DNA of 64,000 nucleotides from an uncultured Bacteroidota bacterium (GCA_937873155.1 CALMVZ010000011.1:434001-498000); one strand, 5' to 3'. Counted from the first letter of the stretch, positions 7,300 through 15,962 are shown. The notes: a model not told the origin generated them from the letters alone. Made by a program: numbers and translations.

Positions 7300-8765
7300 G
7301 CGTAGCAACAGAAAATAAGTTATTCCCTGTCTTTTTAAAACTCGAAAATTTTCGGGTTTTGATTGTAGGCGGCGGAAAGGGTGGTTTAGAAAAAGTTTCA
7401 GCTATCTTAAACAATAGCCCAAAAACGGAGATAACTCTTGTGGCAAGTCAGGTTAGTGATGAGATCAAGTTGCTGGCGCAAGCTAATCCGAATTTAAAAA
7501 TTCGTGAACGTTCTTTTGAAGAAACCGATCTGAATGAAATTGATTTCGTGATCTCAGCTGTAAACAATAAAGAAACAAGTCTTGAGATCAAACATTTGGC
7601 ACAGGAAAGAAACTTATTGACCAATGTAGCGGACACACCTGAACAATGTGATTTTTATTTGGGGTCAATTGTTCAAAAGGGCGATGTTAAGATCGCTATT
7701 TCCACCAATGGAAAATCACCGACTTTAGCAAAACGATTGCGGGAAACATTAGATGAATCTATTCCAAACGAAATAAACGAAGCGGTTCAGAATTTAGTCG
7801 GCATTAGAAAGTATCTGGAAGGAGATTTTACTGAAAAAGTAAAGCAATTGAATGAGATAACGGCCGTATTAACTAAGGAAGGCATCACGCAAAAACCAAA
7901 GATCAGCAAACAACGTGTATGGATCTATAGTTTAACAGCGCCCGTTTTAATTTTGGTCGGCTATTTATTGTGTAATTTTTTACCCCCCGAAGTGTTGAGC
8001 GGATACGCAGGGAGATTAACGCAAAGTGTTGATTCGAGTATTTTAATTTTTATTCTCGCAGGATTCACGGCGCAAATGATAGATGGAGCATTAGGAATGG
8101 CCTATGGTGTAACAGCAACTACTTTTCTGTTGTCAGCCGGAGTTCCTCCTGCCGCTTCAAGCGCGAGCGTTCATGCATCCGAAGTTTTTACAAGCGGAGT
8201 TTCAGGATTAATGCATTTGAAATTCGGGAACGTGAATACGAAATTATTCCGTACCCTTTTAATTCCGGGAGTACTCGGTGCAATTCTCGGAGCATATATT
8301 TTATCTTCTTTCCAGGAGTATAATTATATCATCAAACCCTTAGTTTCAATTTACACACTAGTATTAGGATTGATAATTATTTTCAAGGCATTGAAGAAAG
8401 ATAAGGTTCGCGAAAAGATAAAACGTATTTTTCCTTTGGCGGCTGTTGGTGGCTTTTTAGATTCAATAGGTGGTGGAGGCTGGGGGCCAATTGTTTCTTC
8501 AACTTTGATAGCCGGAGGAAGAAACGCCCGTTACACGATTGGCTCTGTAAATCTCGCGGAGTTCTTTGTTTCTCTCGCAAGTTCAATAACATTCTTCACA
8601 TTAATTGGTTTAACCCATTGGGCAATTATTGCAGGATTGATCATTGGAGGAATCATTGCCGCACCGATCGCCGCATATTTAGCAAACCGTATCCCAACAA
8701 AGGCCATTATGATCTTAGTAGGAGTTGTAGTAATTATAGTTAGTCTTAAACGTTTATTTTTCTAG
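7296..8765 (+). CDS. Fusion: siroheme synthase (precorrin-2 dehydrogenase) + TSUP/TauE-type transporter
   Basis: A 489-residue protein of two parts. Residues about 8-195 match the CysG/Met8 N-terminal unit: NAD-binding loop VLIVGGGKGGLEK, NVADTPEQCDFYLGS, and the segment AISTNGKSPTLAKRLRE. This part oxidises precorrin-2 and inserts iron, or at least dehydrogenates it. Residues about 205-489 are a polytopic membrane domain with GFTAQMIDGALGMAYG and GGFLDSIGGGGWGPIV, the paired motifs of the TSUP (TauE/SafE) family of sulfite, sulfonate and sulfate carriers. The operon encodes no other transporter, so this half may bring in sulfate or export excess sulfite. The gene overlaps the DUF2490 gene by 4 bp. 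Confidence 0.88.
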   Translation: MSVATENKLFPVFLKLENFRVLIVGGGKGGLEKVSAILNNSPKTEITLVASQVSDEIKLLAQANPNLKIRERSFEETDLNEIDFVISAVNNKETSLEIKHLAQERNLLTNVADTPEQCDFYLGSIVQKGDVKIAISTNGKSPTLAKRLRETLDESIPNEINEAVQNLVGIRKYLEGDFTEKVKQLNEITAVLTKEGITQKPKISKQRVWIYSLTAPVLILVGYLLCNFLPPEVLSGYAGRLTQSVDSSILIFILAGFTAQMIDGALGMAYGVTATTFLLSAGVPPAASSASVHASEVFTSGVSGLMHLKFGNVNTKLFRTLLIPGVLGAILGAYILSSFQEYNYIIKPLVSIYTLVLGLIIIFKALKKDKVREKIKRIFPLAAVGGFLDSIGGGGWGPIVSSTLIAGGRNARYTIGSVNLAEFFVSLASSITFFTLIGLTHWAIIAGLIIGGIIAAPIAAYLANRIPTKAIMILVGVVVIIVSLKRLFF

Positions 8766-8768
8766 AAC

Positions 8769-9779
8769 ATGATCACAACAGATATCGCCATAATTGGCGC
8801 AGGACCAGTAGCATTATTTTCAATCTTTGAAGCAGGGCTATTAAAGCTGCGTTGCCATCTGGTTGATTATTTACCACAGGCGGGAGGACAACTTTCGGAG
8901 ATCTATCCAAAAAAACCAATCTATGACATTCCTGGTTTTCCGAGTGTTTTGGCTCAGGAATTAGTTGATAATTTAGTAAAACAAGCAGAACCATTTAAAC
9001 CAACTTATACTTTAGGTGAGAGAATTGAATCACTGGTTAAGATTGCCGAGCGTGATTTTATTTTGACCACTAACATGGGAACAAAAATTTCTGCACAAGT
9101 TGTTGTGATAGCAGGGGGTCTTGGTTGCTTTGAACCCCGTAAGCCGGAAGTAAAAGACCTTGAAAAATTCGAGAACGGGAAGGGCGTTTCTTATATGGTA
9201 TTAGATCCTGAATCCTATCGCGACAAAAAAATTGTTATCGCCGGCGGAGGAGATAGCGCTTTGGACTGGACAATATTTTTAACGAATGTGGCAAGGGAAG
9301 TGACATTAGTTCACAGAAGCGAATCATTCCGTGGTGCCCCGGATAGTGTAAATAAAGTGTTGAAGTTGGCGGATGAAGGAAAAATGAAATTGTTGCTAAA
9401 TACTAATCTTACCAATGTAAAAGGGGACTCGGTTTTGAAAACGGTCGATGTAGTCAATATAAAAAGCGGCGCCGGAGAAACGATAGAGGCAGATAACCTG
9501 ATTCCACTGTTTGGTTTGAGCCCAAAGTTAGGGCCGATCGAAAATTGGGGGTTGAACATTGACAAAAATGCTATTGAAGTGAATGCGGAAGATTACAGCA
9601 CTAACATCCCGGGCGTTTACGCAATTGGGGATATTAATACCTATAAGAATAAACTGAAATTGATCTTATGTGGTTTTCATGAGGCGGCTTTGATGAGCCA
9701 TAGTGCCTATAAATACATTAATCCGGGAGTAAAATACACTATGAAATATACCACCGTTAACGGTGTGAATTCATTCTAA
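8769..9779 (+). CDS. Ferredoxin--NADP(+) reductase, thioredoxin-reductase-like (YumC type)
   Basis: A 336-residue flavoprotein. Residues 7-20 carry the FAD dinucleotide fold (IIGAGPVALFSIFEAG), followed by QAGGQLSEIYPKKPIYDIPG, typical of the YumC-type reductases. The second Rossmann loop IAGGGDSALDW lies near residue 155 and binds NADPH. The C-terminal YAIGDI motif contacts FAD. No CxxC redox pair is present, which separates it from thioredoxin reductase. In this operon it would recharge the ferredoxin that feeds sulfite reductase; no ferredoxin gene is adjacent. It starts 3 bp after the previous stop. Confidence 0.9.
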   Translation: MITTDIAIIGAGPVALFSIFEAGLLKLRCHLVDYLPQAGGQLSEIYPKKPIYDIPGFPSVLAQELVDNLVKQAEPFKPTYTLGERIESLVKIAERDFILTTNMGTKISAQVVVIAGGLGCFEPRKPEVKDLEKFENGKGVSYMVLDPESYRDKKIVIAGGGDSALDWTIFLTNVAREVTLVHRSESFRGAPDSVNKVLKLADEGKMKLLLNTNLTNVKGDSVLKTVDVVNIKSGAGETIEADNLIPLFGLSPKLGPIENWGLNIDKNAIEVNAEDYSTNIPGVYAIGDINTYKNKLKLILCGFHEAALMSHSAYKYINPGVKYTMKYTTVNGVNSF

Positions 9780-9797
9780 AATAGGTATCTTTATTCC

Positions 9798-10211
9798 ATG
9801 AAAATTACAATTAAAAGAACCGATGACGATTTTGCCATGGAAGCAAAAAATGAGGATGGGAACATCATCGCCATGGATGGCCCTCCGAATTTAGGAGGAC
9901 ATAATTTGGGGTTCAGGCCAACTCAATTGTTGTTAGCTGCCGTTGGTGGCTGCAGCGCTATTGATGTCGTGATGATCCTGAAAAAGCAAAAACAAAAAAT
10001 AGACTCATTTGAAATTGAAGTTGACGGCGAAAAGGAAAAAGTGGAAGAATATTCTTTATTCAGAAATATTACAATTCACTTCAAATTAAAGGGAGAAATT
10101 GAATTAGAAAAAGCACAGCGCGCTGTGCAGTTGTCAATAGAAAAATATTGTTCAGTATCAAAAACATTGGAACCGACGGCAAAAATTAGTTATAAAGTGA
10201 GCGTAAATTAG
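9798..10211 (+). CDS. OsmC/YhfA-family protein
   Basis: A 137-residue protein of OsmC type, with GPPNLGGHNLGFRPTQLLLA then GCSAIDVVMILKKQKQ, where the cysteine of GGCSA fits the first conserved OsmC thiol; a second lies in KYCSVSKTL near the C terminus. OsmC/Ohr proteins reduce organic hydroperoxides through the two cysteines, while the YhfA branch is less well understood. It sits 18 bp after the reductase gene and 1 bp before MetZ, so it is firmly in the sulfur operon. A link to sulfur chemistry or persulfide/peroxide detoxification is inferred from context. Confidence 0.85.
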   Translation: MKITIKRTDDDFAMEAKNEDGNIIAMDGPPNLGGHNLGFRPTQLLLAAVGGCSAIDVVMILKKQKQKIDSFEIEVDGEKEKVEEYSLFRNITIHFKLKGEIELEKAQRAVQLSIEKYCSVSKTLEPTAKISYKVSVN

Positions 10212-10212
10212 T

Positions 10213-11379
10213 ATGAAAGACAAGAAATTTGAAACCAGGGCTATTCGCGCACAATTAGAACGGAGCGGGAACAATGAGCACTCGGCGCCTTTGTATTTAA
10301 CTTCCAGTTTTGTTTTTGATACAGCGGAAGATATGCGCGCTGCTTTCAATGATGAAAGTGATGCTTTTATTTATTCACGCTATACCAATCCGAACAATAA
10401 TGAATTCGTCAATAAAGTTTGCTTATTAGAAGAAGCAGAAGCCGGAGTTGCTTTGTCTTCAGGCATGGCAGCTATTTACACAACATTCATGGCATTATTG
10501 AAATCGGGGGATCATATTGTTTCTTGCTCTTCAGTTTTCGGGGCAACACATGCCATTTTCACAAAGTATTTTCCTAAACTAAATATTTCCTATTCGTATT
10601 TTAATATTAAAGATCCGAATAGTATCGAGAAATTAATAAAACCTGAAACACGTTTTATTTATTTAGAAACGCCAACGAACCCGGCAATTGAATTGATAGA
10701 TCTTGAATTTGTAGCGGGTGTTGCGAAAAAACACAGTAAACTTTTGATCGTCGATAATTGTTTTGCTACTCCGTATTTACAACAACCAATAAAATATGGC
10801 GCAGACCTTGTAATTCATTCCGCAACAAAATACATGGATGGTCAAGGGCGCGTATTAGGAGGAGTTGTAGTTGGGAAGAAGGAACTGATCAATGAAATTT
10901 ATTTATTCGGGAGAATAACAGGACCGTCTATGAGCCCGTTCAATGCCTGGGTATTAAGTAAAAGTTTAGAGACGCTTGCATTAAGAATGGATCGTCATTG
11001 TGAAAATGCTTTATTTATTGCCGACGCTTTAGAAAAAAATTCAGCTTTAGAGAATGTTTCGTATCCATTCCTGAAATCACATCCGCATCACGCTATTGCT
11101 AAAAAACAAATGAAAGCGGGTGGTGGAATTATTACCGTTACAGTTAAAGGCGGTTTAGAAGGAGCGAAGAAATTCATGGACAAATTGCAAGTGATAAAGA
11201 TCTCTCCAAACCTGGGAGATTCAAGAACAATTGCCACACATCCGGCTTCGTCCACACATTGCAAGTTAAGCGAGGAGGAGCGATTGTCTGTTGGGATTTC
11301 TCAAGGGTTGATCCGGATCTCCGTCGGATTAGAGAATAAAGAAGATATATTAAAAGATATAGAACAAGCTCTTAAATAG
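10213..11379 (+). CDS. metZ: O-succinyl/O-acetylhomoserine sulfhydrylase (trans-sulfuration PLP enzyme)
   Basis: A 388-residue enzyme of the Cys/Met-metabolism PLP family. Visible marks are YSRYTNPNNNEF (phosphate-binding Tyr/Arg), SSGMAAIYTTFMALL, the PLP-ring Asp in LLIVDNCFATPYLQ, and the Schiff-base lysine in HSATKYMDGQGRVLGG. The DGQGRVLGG ending is typical of the MetZ branch, which uses sulfide directly to make homocysteine, rather than cystathionine synthase or lyase. That fits an operon whose product is sulfide. Choice between succinyl and acetyl ester cannot be made from sequence alone. Its stop shares one base with the GTG start of cysH. Confidence 0.85.
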   Translation: MKDKKFETRAIRAQLERSGNNEHSAPLYLTSSFVFDTAEDMRAAFNDESDAFIYSRYTNPNNNEFVNKVCLLEEAEAGVALSSGMAAIYTTFMALLKSGDHIVSCSSVFGATHAIFTKYFPKLNISYSYFNIKDPNSIEKLIKPETRFIYLETPTNPAIELIDLEFVAGVAKKHSKLLIVDNCFATPYLQQPIKYGADLVIHSATKYMDGQGRVLGGVVVGKKELINEIYLFGRITGPSMSPFNAWVLSKSLETLALRMDRHCENALFIADALEKNSALENVSYPFLKSHPHHAIAKKQMKAGGGIITVTVKGGLEGAKKFMDKLQVIKISPNLGDSRTIATHPASSTHCKLSEEERLSVGISQGLIRISVGLENKEDILKDIEQALK

Positions 11380-12077
11380 TGAGTAAAGTAAACGACATAG
11401 AAGAATTAATTGCCGGGAGATCTGCAGAAGAAATTCTGGAAGTAATTTCCGGACTGTCATCTGAGAAAATTGTTTTCTCAACCAGTCTCAGTTATGAAGA
11501 CCAGGTGATCACGCACATGATCTTTTCTAAGAAATTGAATATTGAAGTTTTTACGTTGGATACGGGACGTTTATTCTCAGAAACTTATTCTGTGTTTAAT
11601 AGCACACGCGGTAAGTACAAAAGAGAAATAAAAACGTATTACCCAAGAACAGAAGCTGTAGAAAATATGGTTTCTACAAAGGGCCCAAATAGTTTTTATG
11701 AATCAGTTGAGAACAGAAAGGAATGTTGTTATATCAGGAAAGTTGAACCATTAAAGCGAGCTCTTACAAAGAAAACAATTTGGATCACGGGAATTCGCTC
11801 TGAGCAGTCAGCTAATAGAAGTGACATGAGACAGGTGGAGTGGGATGAAACACATCAATTAATAAAAGTTCATCCATTATTGAATTGGACTTTTGAAGAG
11901 ACAAAAGCATATATCAACAAACATAACATTCCTTACAATTCTTTACACGATAAAGGTTTTGTAAGCATTGGTTGTCAGCCCTGCACAAGAGCAATTAAAA
12001 CAGGAGAAGATTTTCGGGCCGGGCGATGGTGGTGGGAAGACAGTACAAAAAAAGAATGCGGTTTACATACAAATTAA
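11379..12077 (+). CDS. cysH: Assimilatory APS reductase (CysH family, 4Fe-4S type)
   Basis: A 232-residue PAPS/APS reductase. It has the phosphate loop FSTSLSYEDQ and the segment TGIRSEQSANR. Two cysteine pairs are present, C116-C117 (ECCYIRK) and C199-x2-C202 (GCQPCTR), which ligate a 4Fe-4S cluster in APS reductases and are absent from the PAPS-specific enterobacterial enzyme. No APS kinase (cysC) is encoded nearby, consistent with direct APS use. The GTG start at 11379 overlaps the metZ stop by one base. The C-terminal ECGLH end carries the catalytic cysteine that attacks APS, with reducing power from thioredoxin. Confidence 0.93.
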   Translation: MSKVNDIEELIAGRSAEEILEVISGLSSEKIVFSTSLSYEDQVITHMIFSKKLNIEVFTLDTGRLFSETYSVFNSTRGKYKREIKTYYPRTEAVENMVSTKGPNSFYESVENRKECCYIRKVEPLKRALTKKTIWITGIRSEQSANRSDMRQVEWDETHQLIKVHPLLNWTFEETKAYINKHNIPYNSLHDKGFVSIGCQPCTRAIKTGEDFRAGRWWWEDSTKKECGLHTN

Positions 12078-12078
12078 A

Positions 12079-12990
12079 ATGAGCAAGTACTATTTAGATT
12101 ATTTAGAACAATTAGAATCGGAAGCCATTCACATCATGCGTGAGGTGGCCGGACAATTCGAAAAACCAGCGTTGTTATTCAGCGGCGGGAAAGATTCTAT
12201 TACTTTGGTGAGATTGGCAGAGAAAGCATTTCGTCCGGGGAAATTCCCTTTCCCTTTAGTTCATATCGATACAGGACACAATTTCAGAGAAGCATTGGAT
12301 TACCGTGACAATATGGTAAAGCAAATGGGCGAGAAATTAATTGTCCGCTACGTTGAAGATACGATCAAAGAAAAAAAACTGGCAGAGCCAAAAGGAAAAT
12401 TCGCAAGTAGGAATGCTCTGCAAACTTATACTTTATTGGATACGATCGAAGAATTCGGATTTGACGCTTGTATCGGCGGCGCCCGACGTGATGAAGAAAA
12501 AGCAAGAGCGAAAGAGAGAATTTTTTCTGTAAGAGATGAATTTGGCTCATGGGATCCAAAGTTGCAGCGCCCGGAATTGTGGAATATTTATAACGGTAAA
12601 ATTCACAAAGGAGAGAATGTCAGATGTTTCCCTATAAGTAACTGGACGGAATTAGATGTTTGGAATTATATCAAGAAAGAAAATATTCCGTTACCAAGCA
12701 TTTATTTCGCTCACGAACGGGAATGCGTTGTGACGAATCAAAATCAACTAATAGCAGTTTCTGATTTCATTCAAATTGAACCGAGCGATAAAATTGTAAA
12801 AAAGAAAGTACGTTATAGAACAGTTGGTGATATGACCTGTACAGCCGCAGTAGAAAGCGACGCTTCAACAATTGATGATATTGTAAAGGAGATCGCCATT
12901 TCGCGCTTAAGCGAAAGAGGAGAAACCAGAATCGATGACCAGGTTTCAGAAGCAGCGATGGAAGATAGAAAAAAGGGAGGATATTTTTAA
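12079..12990 (+). CDS. cysD: Sulfate adenylyltransferase subunit 2
   Basis: A 303-residue protein, the usual length for CysD. The ATP pyrophosphatase loop FSGGKDSITLVRLA and the family signature CIGGARRDEEKARAKER are clear, followed by SWDPKLQRPELWN. With CysN it forms APS from ATP and sulfate. The frame is open upstream to 11968, but that part overlaps cysH and reads as nonsense. ATG at 12079, one base after the cysH stop, gives the family N terminus (YYLDYLEQLESEAIHIMREV). A palindromic repeat separates it from cysN. Confidence 0.96.
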   Translation: MSKYYLDYLEQLESEAIHIMREVAGQFEKPALLFSGGKDSITLVRLAEKAFRPGKFPFPLVHIDTGHNFREALDYRDNMVKQMGEKLIVRYVEDTIKEKKLAEPKGKFASRNALQTYTLLDTIEEFGFDACIGGARRDEEKARAKERIFSVRDEFGSWDPKLQRPELWNIYNGKIHKGENVRCFPISNWTELDVWNYIKKENIPLPSIYFAHERECVVTNQNQLIAVSDFIQIEPSDKIVKKKVRYRTVGDMTCTAAVESDASTIDDIVKEIAISRLSERGETRIDDQVSEAAMEDRKKGGYF

Positions 12991-12998
12991 CTAACATT

Positions 12999-13053
12999 CA
13001 TGCTGAACTTGTTTCAGTATCTTAAAAATTCCGAAACAAGTTCGGAATAACAC
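12999..13053. repeat. REP-like palindromic intergenic element, copy 1 (between cysD and cysN)
   Basis: GAACTTGTTTC (13005-13015) and GAAACAAGTTC (13033-13043) form an 11-bp perfect inverted repeat. Each arm is itself a small palindrome, CTGAACTTGTTTCAG and CCGAAACAAGTTCGG. A second copy with the same design lies at 45175-45233. Elements of this form are dispersed in Bacteroidota intergenic DNA. Here it lies inside an operon, where a strong RNA hairpin could stabilise or partly separate the cysD and cysN messages. Confidence 0.75.
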
Positions 13054-13062
13054 GAAGGACAA

Positions 13063-14304
13063 ATGGACATATTAAGATTTATAACAGCGGGAAGCGTAGA
13101 TGATGGAAAGAGTACTTTGATCGGAAGATTACTGTACGACAGCAAATCTATTTTAGCCGATCAGTTAGCAGCTATTGAAAAACAAAGTAAGAATAAAGAC
13201 AAAGGTGAGATAGATCTGGCAATTCTTACAGATGGATTGCGTGCAGAACGCGAACAAGGCATTACAATAGATGTTGCTTACAAATATTTCTCTACTCCAA
13301 AACGTAAATTCATTATTGCAGATGCGCCAGGACATATTCAATACACCCGGAACATGGTTACAGGCGCGAGTAATTCGGACCTGGTTGTAATTTTAATTGA
13401 TGCTCGCAAGGGGGTAATTGAACAAACAAAGCGCCACTCGATAATAGCTTCGTTACTAGCCCTACCTCATGTTGTAGTTGCAATTAACAAAATGGATCTC
13501 GTGAATTATGATGAGAAAGTTTACAACCAAATTGTTACGGATTATAAAAACATTCAGGAACAACTGGGGATTAAAAATCCGAGGTTCATTCCTATCAGCG
13601 CCCTGAGCGGAGAAAATATTGTTGATCCTTCAGCGAACATGAAATGGTATAAAGGGGGAACTTTAATTACTATTCTGGAGAATGTTGAATTAAAGAACGA
13701 TATCAACTTAACAGACGCGCGTTTCCCTGTTCAATACGTTATACGTCCCCAAACTGATGACCTTCACGATTACCGTGGGTACGCCGGAAAATTAACGAGC
13801 GGTATTTTAAAAGTAGGCGATAAAATTTCTGTGCTTCCGGCAGGACACAAAAGTACGATCAAATTAATTGAGAAGGATGGTAAACCTGTTGATGAGGCAT
13901 TCGCACCGCAAAGTGTGATTGTTCATTTAGCTGACGAGATCGATATTAGCCGCGGCGATGTGATTGTAAGAGAAGGCAACGAGCCGACCGTTACACAAGA
14001 TATTGAAGTACTATTATGCTGGATGGACGCAAAGGCAATGGAAGTTGGCAGCAAATATTTGATCCAGCACAATAACAAACAAATTCGTTGTGCCGTGAAA
14101 GGGATCGAGTATAAATTGGATGTTAATACGCTCGAAAAACAAACTTCAGTTGCTGCTGCGCAATTAAACGATGTTTGTAAAGTAACTCTCAAAACGGCAA
14201 GGCCCATTGCCGTCGACAGTTATGCTAAACTCCGCACAAACGGAGGAGCTGTTTTAATTGATGAGACAAGTTACGTTACCGTTGGCGCCTGTATCATCCA
14301 GTAA
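13063..14304 (+). CDS. cysN: Sulfate adenylyltransferase subunit 1 (GTPase)
   Basis: A 413-residue translation-factor-type GTPase: G1 GSVDDGKSTLIGRLLYD (8-24), G2 region REQGITIDVAY, G3 DAPGHIQYTRNM, G4 NKMDL, then the beta-barrel domains 2 and 3. It couples GTP hydrolysis to APS synthesis by CysD. It is shorter than E. coli CysN and lacks a fused APS kinase domain, in line with an APS-using CysH. It is the last gene of the sulfur operon and is followed by a hairpin at 14319-14348. Confidence 0.96.
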   Translation: MDILRFITAGSVDDGKSTLIGRLLYDSKSILADQLAAIEKQSKNKDKGEIDLAILTDGLRAEREQGITIDVAYKYFSTPKRKFIIADAPGHIQYTRNMVTGASNSDLVVILIDARKGVIEQTKRHSIIASLLALPHVVVAINKMDLVNYDEKVYNQIVTDYKNIQEQLGIKNPRFIPISALSGENIVDPSANMKWYKGGTLITILENVELKNDINLTDARFPVQYVIRPQTDDLHDYRGYAGKLTSGILKVGDKISVLPAGHKSTIKLIEKDGKPVDEAFAPQSVIVHLADEIDISRGDVIVREGNEPTVTQDIEVLLCWMDAKAMEVGSKYLIQHNNKQIRCAVKGIEYKLDVNTLEKQTSVAAAQLNDVCKVTLKTARPIAVDSYAKLRTNGGAVLIDETSYVTVGACIIQ

Positions 14305-14318
14305 TTTTGTGGTTGTGC

Positions 14319-14348
14319 GATAAGTAAATTTTCATATATTTACTTATC
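14319..14348 (+). terminator. Probable operon-end hairpin after cysN
   Basis: A perfect 11-bp inverted repeat, GATAAGTAAAT (14319-14329) and ATTTACTTATC (14338-14348), with an 8-base loop. It lies 15 bp after the cysN stop and 12 bp before the next start codon. The stem is AT-rich and has no long T run, so it may be a weak terminator or a dyad operator for the downstream gene. Confidence 0.45.
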
Positions 14349-14360
14349 AAATAAACTACC

Positions 14361-15962
14361 ATGAAAAAAGCATTCACCATTTTCTCTATTCTTGGAATTT
14401 TTGGAATTGCCGTTTTAGGTTATTTCTCTCATAAAGCTTTATGGGCTTATGTTTTTGTTCTTCCCATCGTATTGATCGGTGTAATGGACATGCTTCAAAC
14501 AAAGCAAAGCTTAAAACATAATTTTCCTGTTGTAGGAAGAATGCGCTGGTGGGCAGAATGGATGCGTCCGAAAGTGTACCAATATTTTATTGAGTCAGAT
14601 ACCGATGGCGCACCATATAACCGCTTAAGCAGGAATGTGATTTACCAACGCGCAAAAAAAGTAAACGACACAACTCCTTTCGGCACGCAATTGAATGTTT
14701 ATGAAACAGGATACGAATGGTTAAATCATTCTATTTCTCCATTGCCTCATGATAAAGTGGATCATAGTCCGCGTGTTTTGGTTGGCGGGCCGGACTGTAA
14801 ACAGCCTTACTCGGCAAGTATTTTAAATGTTTCTGCAATGAGTTATGGGTCATTAAGTAAAAATGCGATCATGGCTTTGAATGGCGGCGCAAAAATAGAC
14901 GGCTTCGCACACAATACCGGAGAAGGAGGATTAAGCCCGTATCACTTATCACCGGGAGGAGATATTATCTGGCAAATAGGTACAGGCTATTTTGGGTGTA
15001 GAAATCAGGATGGTTCATTCAACTATGATTCTTTTGCGGAGAGAGCAGTGTTGCCAAATGTAAAAATGATCGAGATAAAATTATCTCAAGGCGCAAAACC
15101 GGGACACGGCGGGATTTTGCCGGCAGCAAAAGTTACAGATGAGATCGCGAAGATCCGTTTGGTTGAAAAAGGAAAAGACGTTCTGTCTCCTCCATATCAT
15201 ACAGCATTCAATTCTCCAATGGGCTTATTGGAATTCGTAAAAAAACTGCGTGATTTAAGCGGTGGAAAACCGGTTGGATTTAAATTATGTATTGGACAAA
15301 AAAGCCAGTTCATTGCTATTTGTAAAGCGATGGTTCGCACAGGTATCATGCCTGATTTTATTACAGTTGATGGCGGAGAAGGCGGAACAGGAGCAGCGCC
15401 ATTGGAATTCAGCAACTCTGTTGGAATGCCATTACGTGATGGATTAGCTTTTGTTTACGATTCACTTCATGGTTTCGGTTTGAAGAAACACATTAAGATC
15501 ATTGCTTCAGGAAAAGTTCACACAGGCTTTGATCTTGTAAAAAATATAGCACTTGGTGCTGATATGTGCAATAGCGCTCGTGCGATGATGTTAGCTTTGG
15601 GTTGTATCCAGGCATTAGAGTGTAATCATAATACTTGTCCTACAGGAGTAGCAACTCAAAATCCAAGTTTAACAAAAGGCTTAAATGTTGATGATAAAAA
15701 AGTACGCGTTGCGAATTATCATCACGAAACAATTAAAGCCGCTGTTGAGTTAATGGCAGCTGCAGGAATTGATCATCCGGATAAGTTACACCGTTCGCAT
15801 ATTTACAGGAGGGTTAGCGCAAACTTAATTCAGACCTATGCAGAAATGTATCCGTATTTATTACGCGGTTCTTTATTAGAGCCGCCGTTCCCTCAGGGAT
15901 GGGAATTAAATATCATGCATAGCCATCCGGAAACGTTTGATCATGCGATCAAATACGCTTAA
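14361..15962 (+). CDS. FMN-binding glutamate-synthase-like protein, membrane-anchored
   Basis: A 533-residue protein. Residues 1-45 hold two hydrophobic segments (FTIFSILGIFGIAVLGYF and WAYVFVLPIVLIGVMDML), so the enzyme is anchored in the membrane. The rest is the glutamate synthase central/FMN domain: LNVSAMSYGSLS, GEGGLSPYHL, KPGHGGILPAAKV, TVDGGEGGTGAAP and NTCPTGVATQNP. In GltB the last region binds the 3Fe-4S cluster. The glutamine amidotransferase and C-terminal GXGXG domains are missing, so it is not a classical GOGAT. Its substrate is unknown. It lies after the sulfur operon but has its own upstream dyad, so membership of that operon is doubtful. Confidence 0.85.
   Translation: MKKAFTIFSILGIFGIAVLGYFSHKALWAYVFVLPIVLIGVMDMLQTKQSLKHNFPVVGRMRWWAEWMRPKVYQYFIESDTDGAPYNRLSRNVIYQRAKKVNDTTPFGTQLNVYETGYEWLNHSISPLPHDKVDHSPRVLVGGPDCKQPYSASILNVSAMSYGSLSKNAIMALNGGAKIDGFAHNTGEGGLSPYHLSPGGDIIWQIGTGYFGCRNQDGSFNYDSFAERAVLPNVKMIEIKLSQGAKPGHGGILPAAKVTDEIAKIRLVEKGKDVLSPPYHTAFNSPMGLLEFVKKLRDLSGGKPVGFKLCIGQKSQFIAICKAMVRTGIMPDFITVDGGEGGTGAAPLEFSNSVGMPLRDGLAFVYDSLHGFGLKKHIKIIASGKVHTGFDLVKNIALGADMCNSARAMMLALGCIQALECNHNTCPTGVATQNPSLTKGLNVDDKKVRVANYHHETIKAAVELMAAAGIDHPDKLHRSHIYRRVSANLIQTYAEMYPYLLRGSLLEPPFPQGWELNIMHSHPETFDHAIKYA

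Noticed and set aside
11968-12078. Upstream extension of the cysD frame by 37 codons
   Set aside because: It overlaps the end of cysH, reads as low-quality sequence, and ATG 12079 gives the normal CysD N terminus and length.
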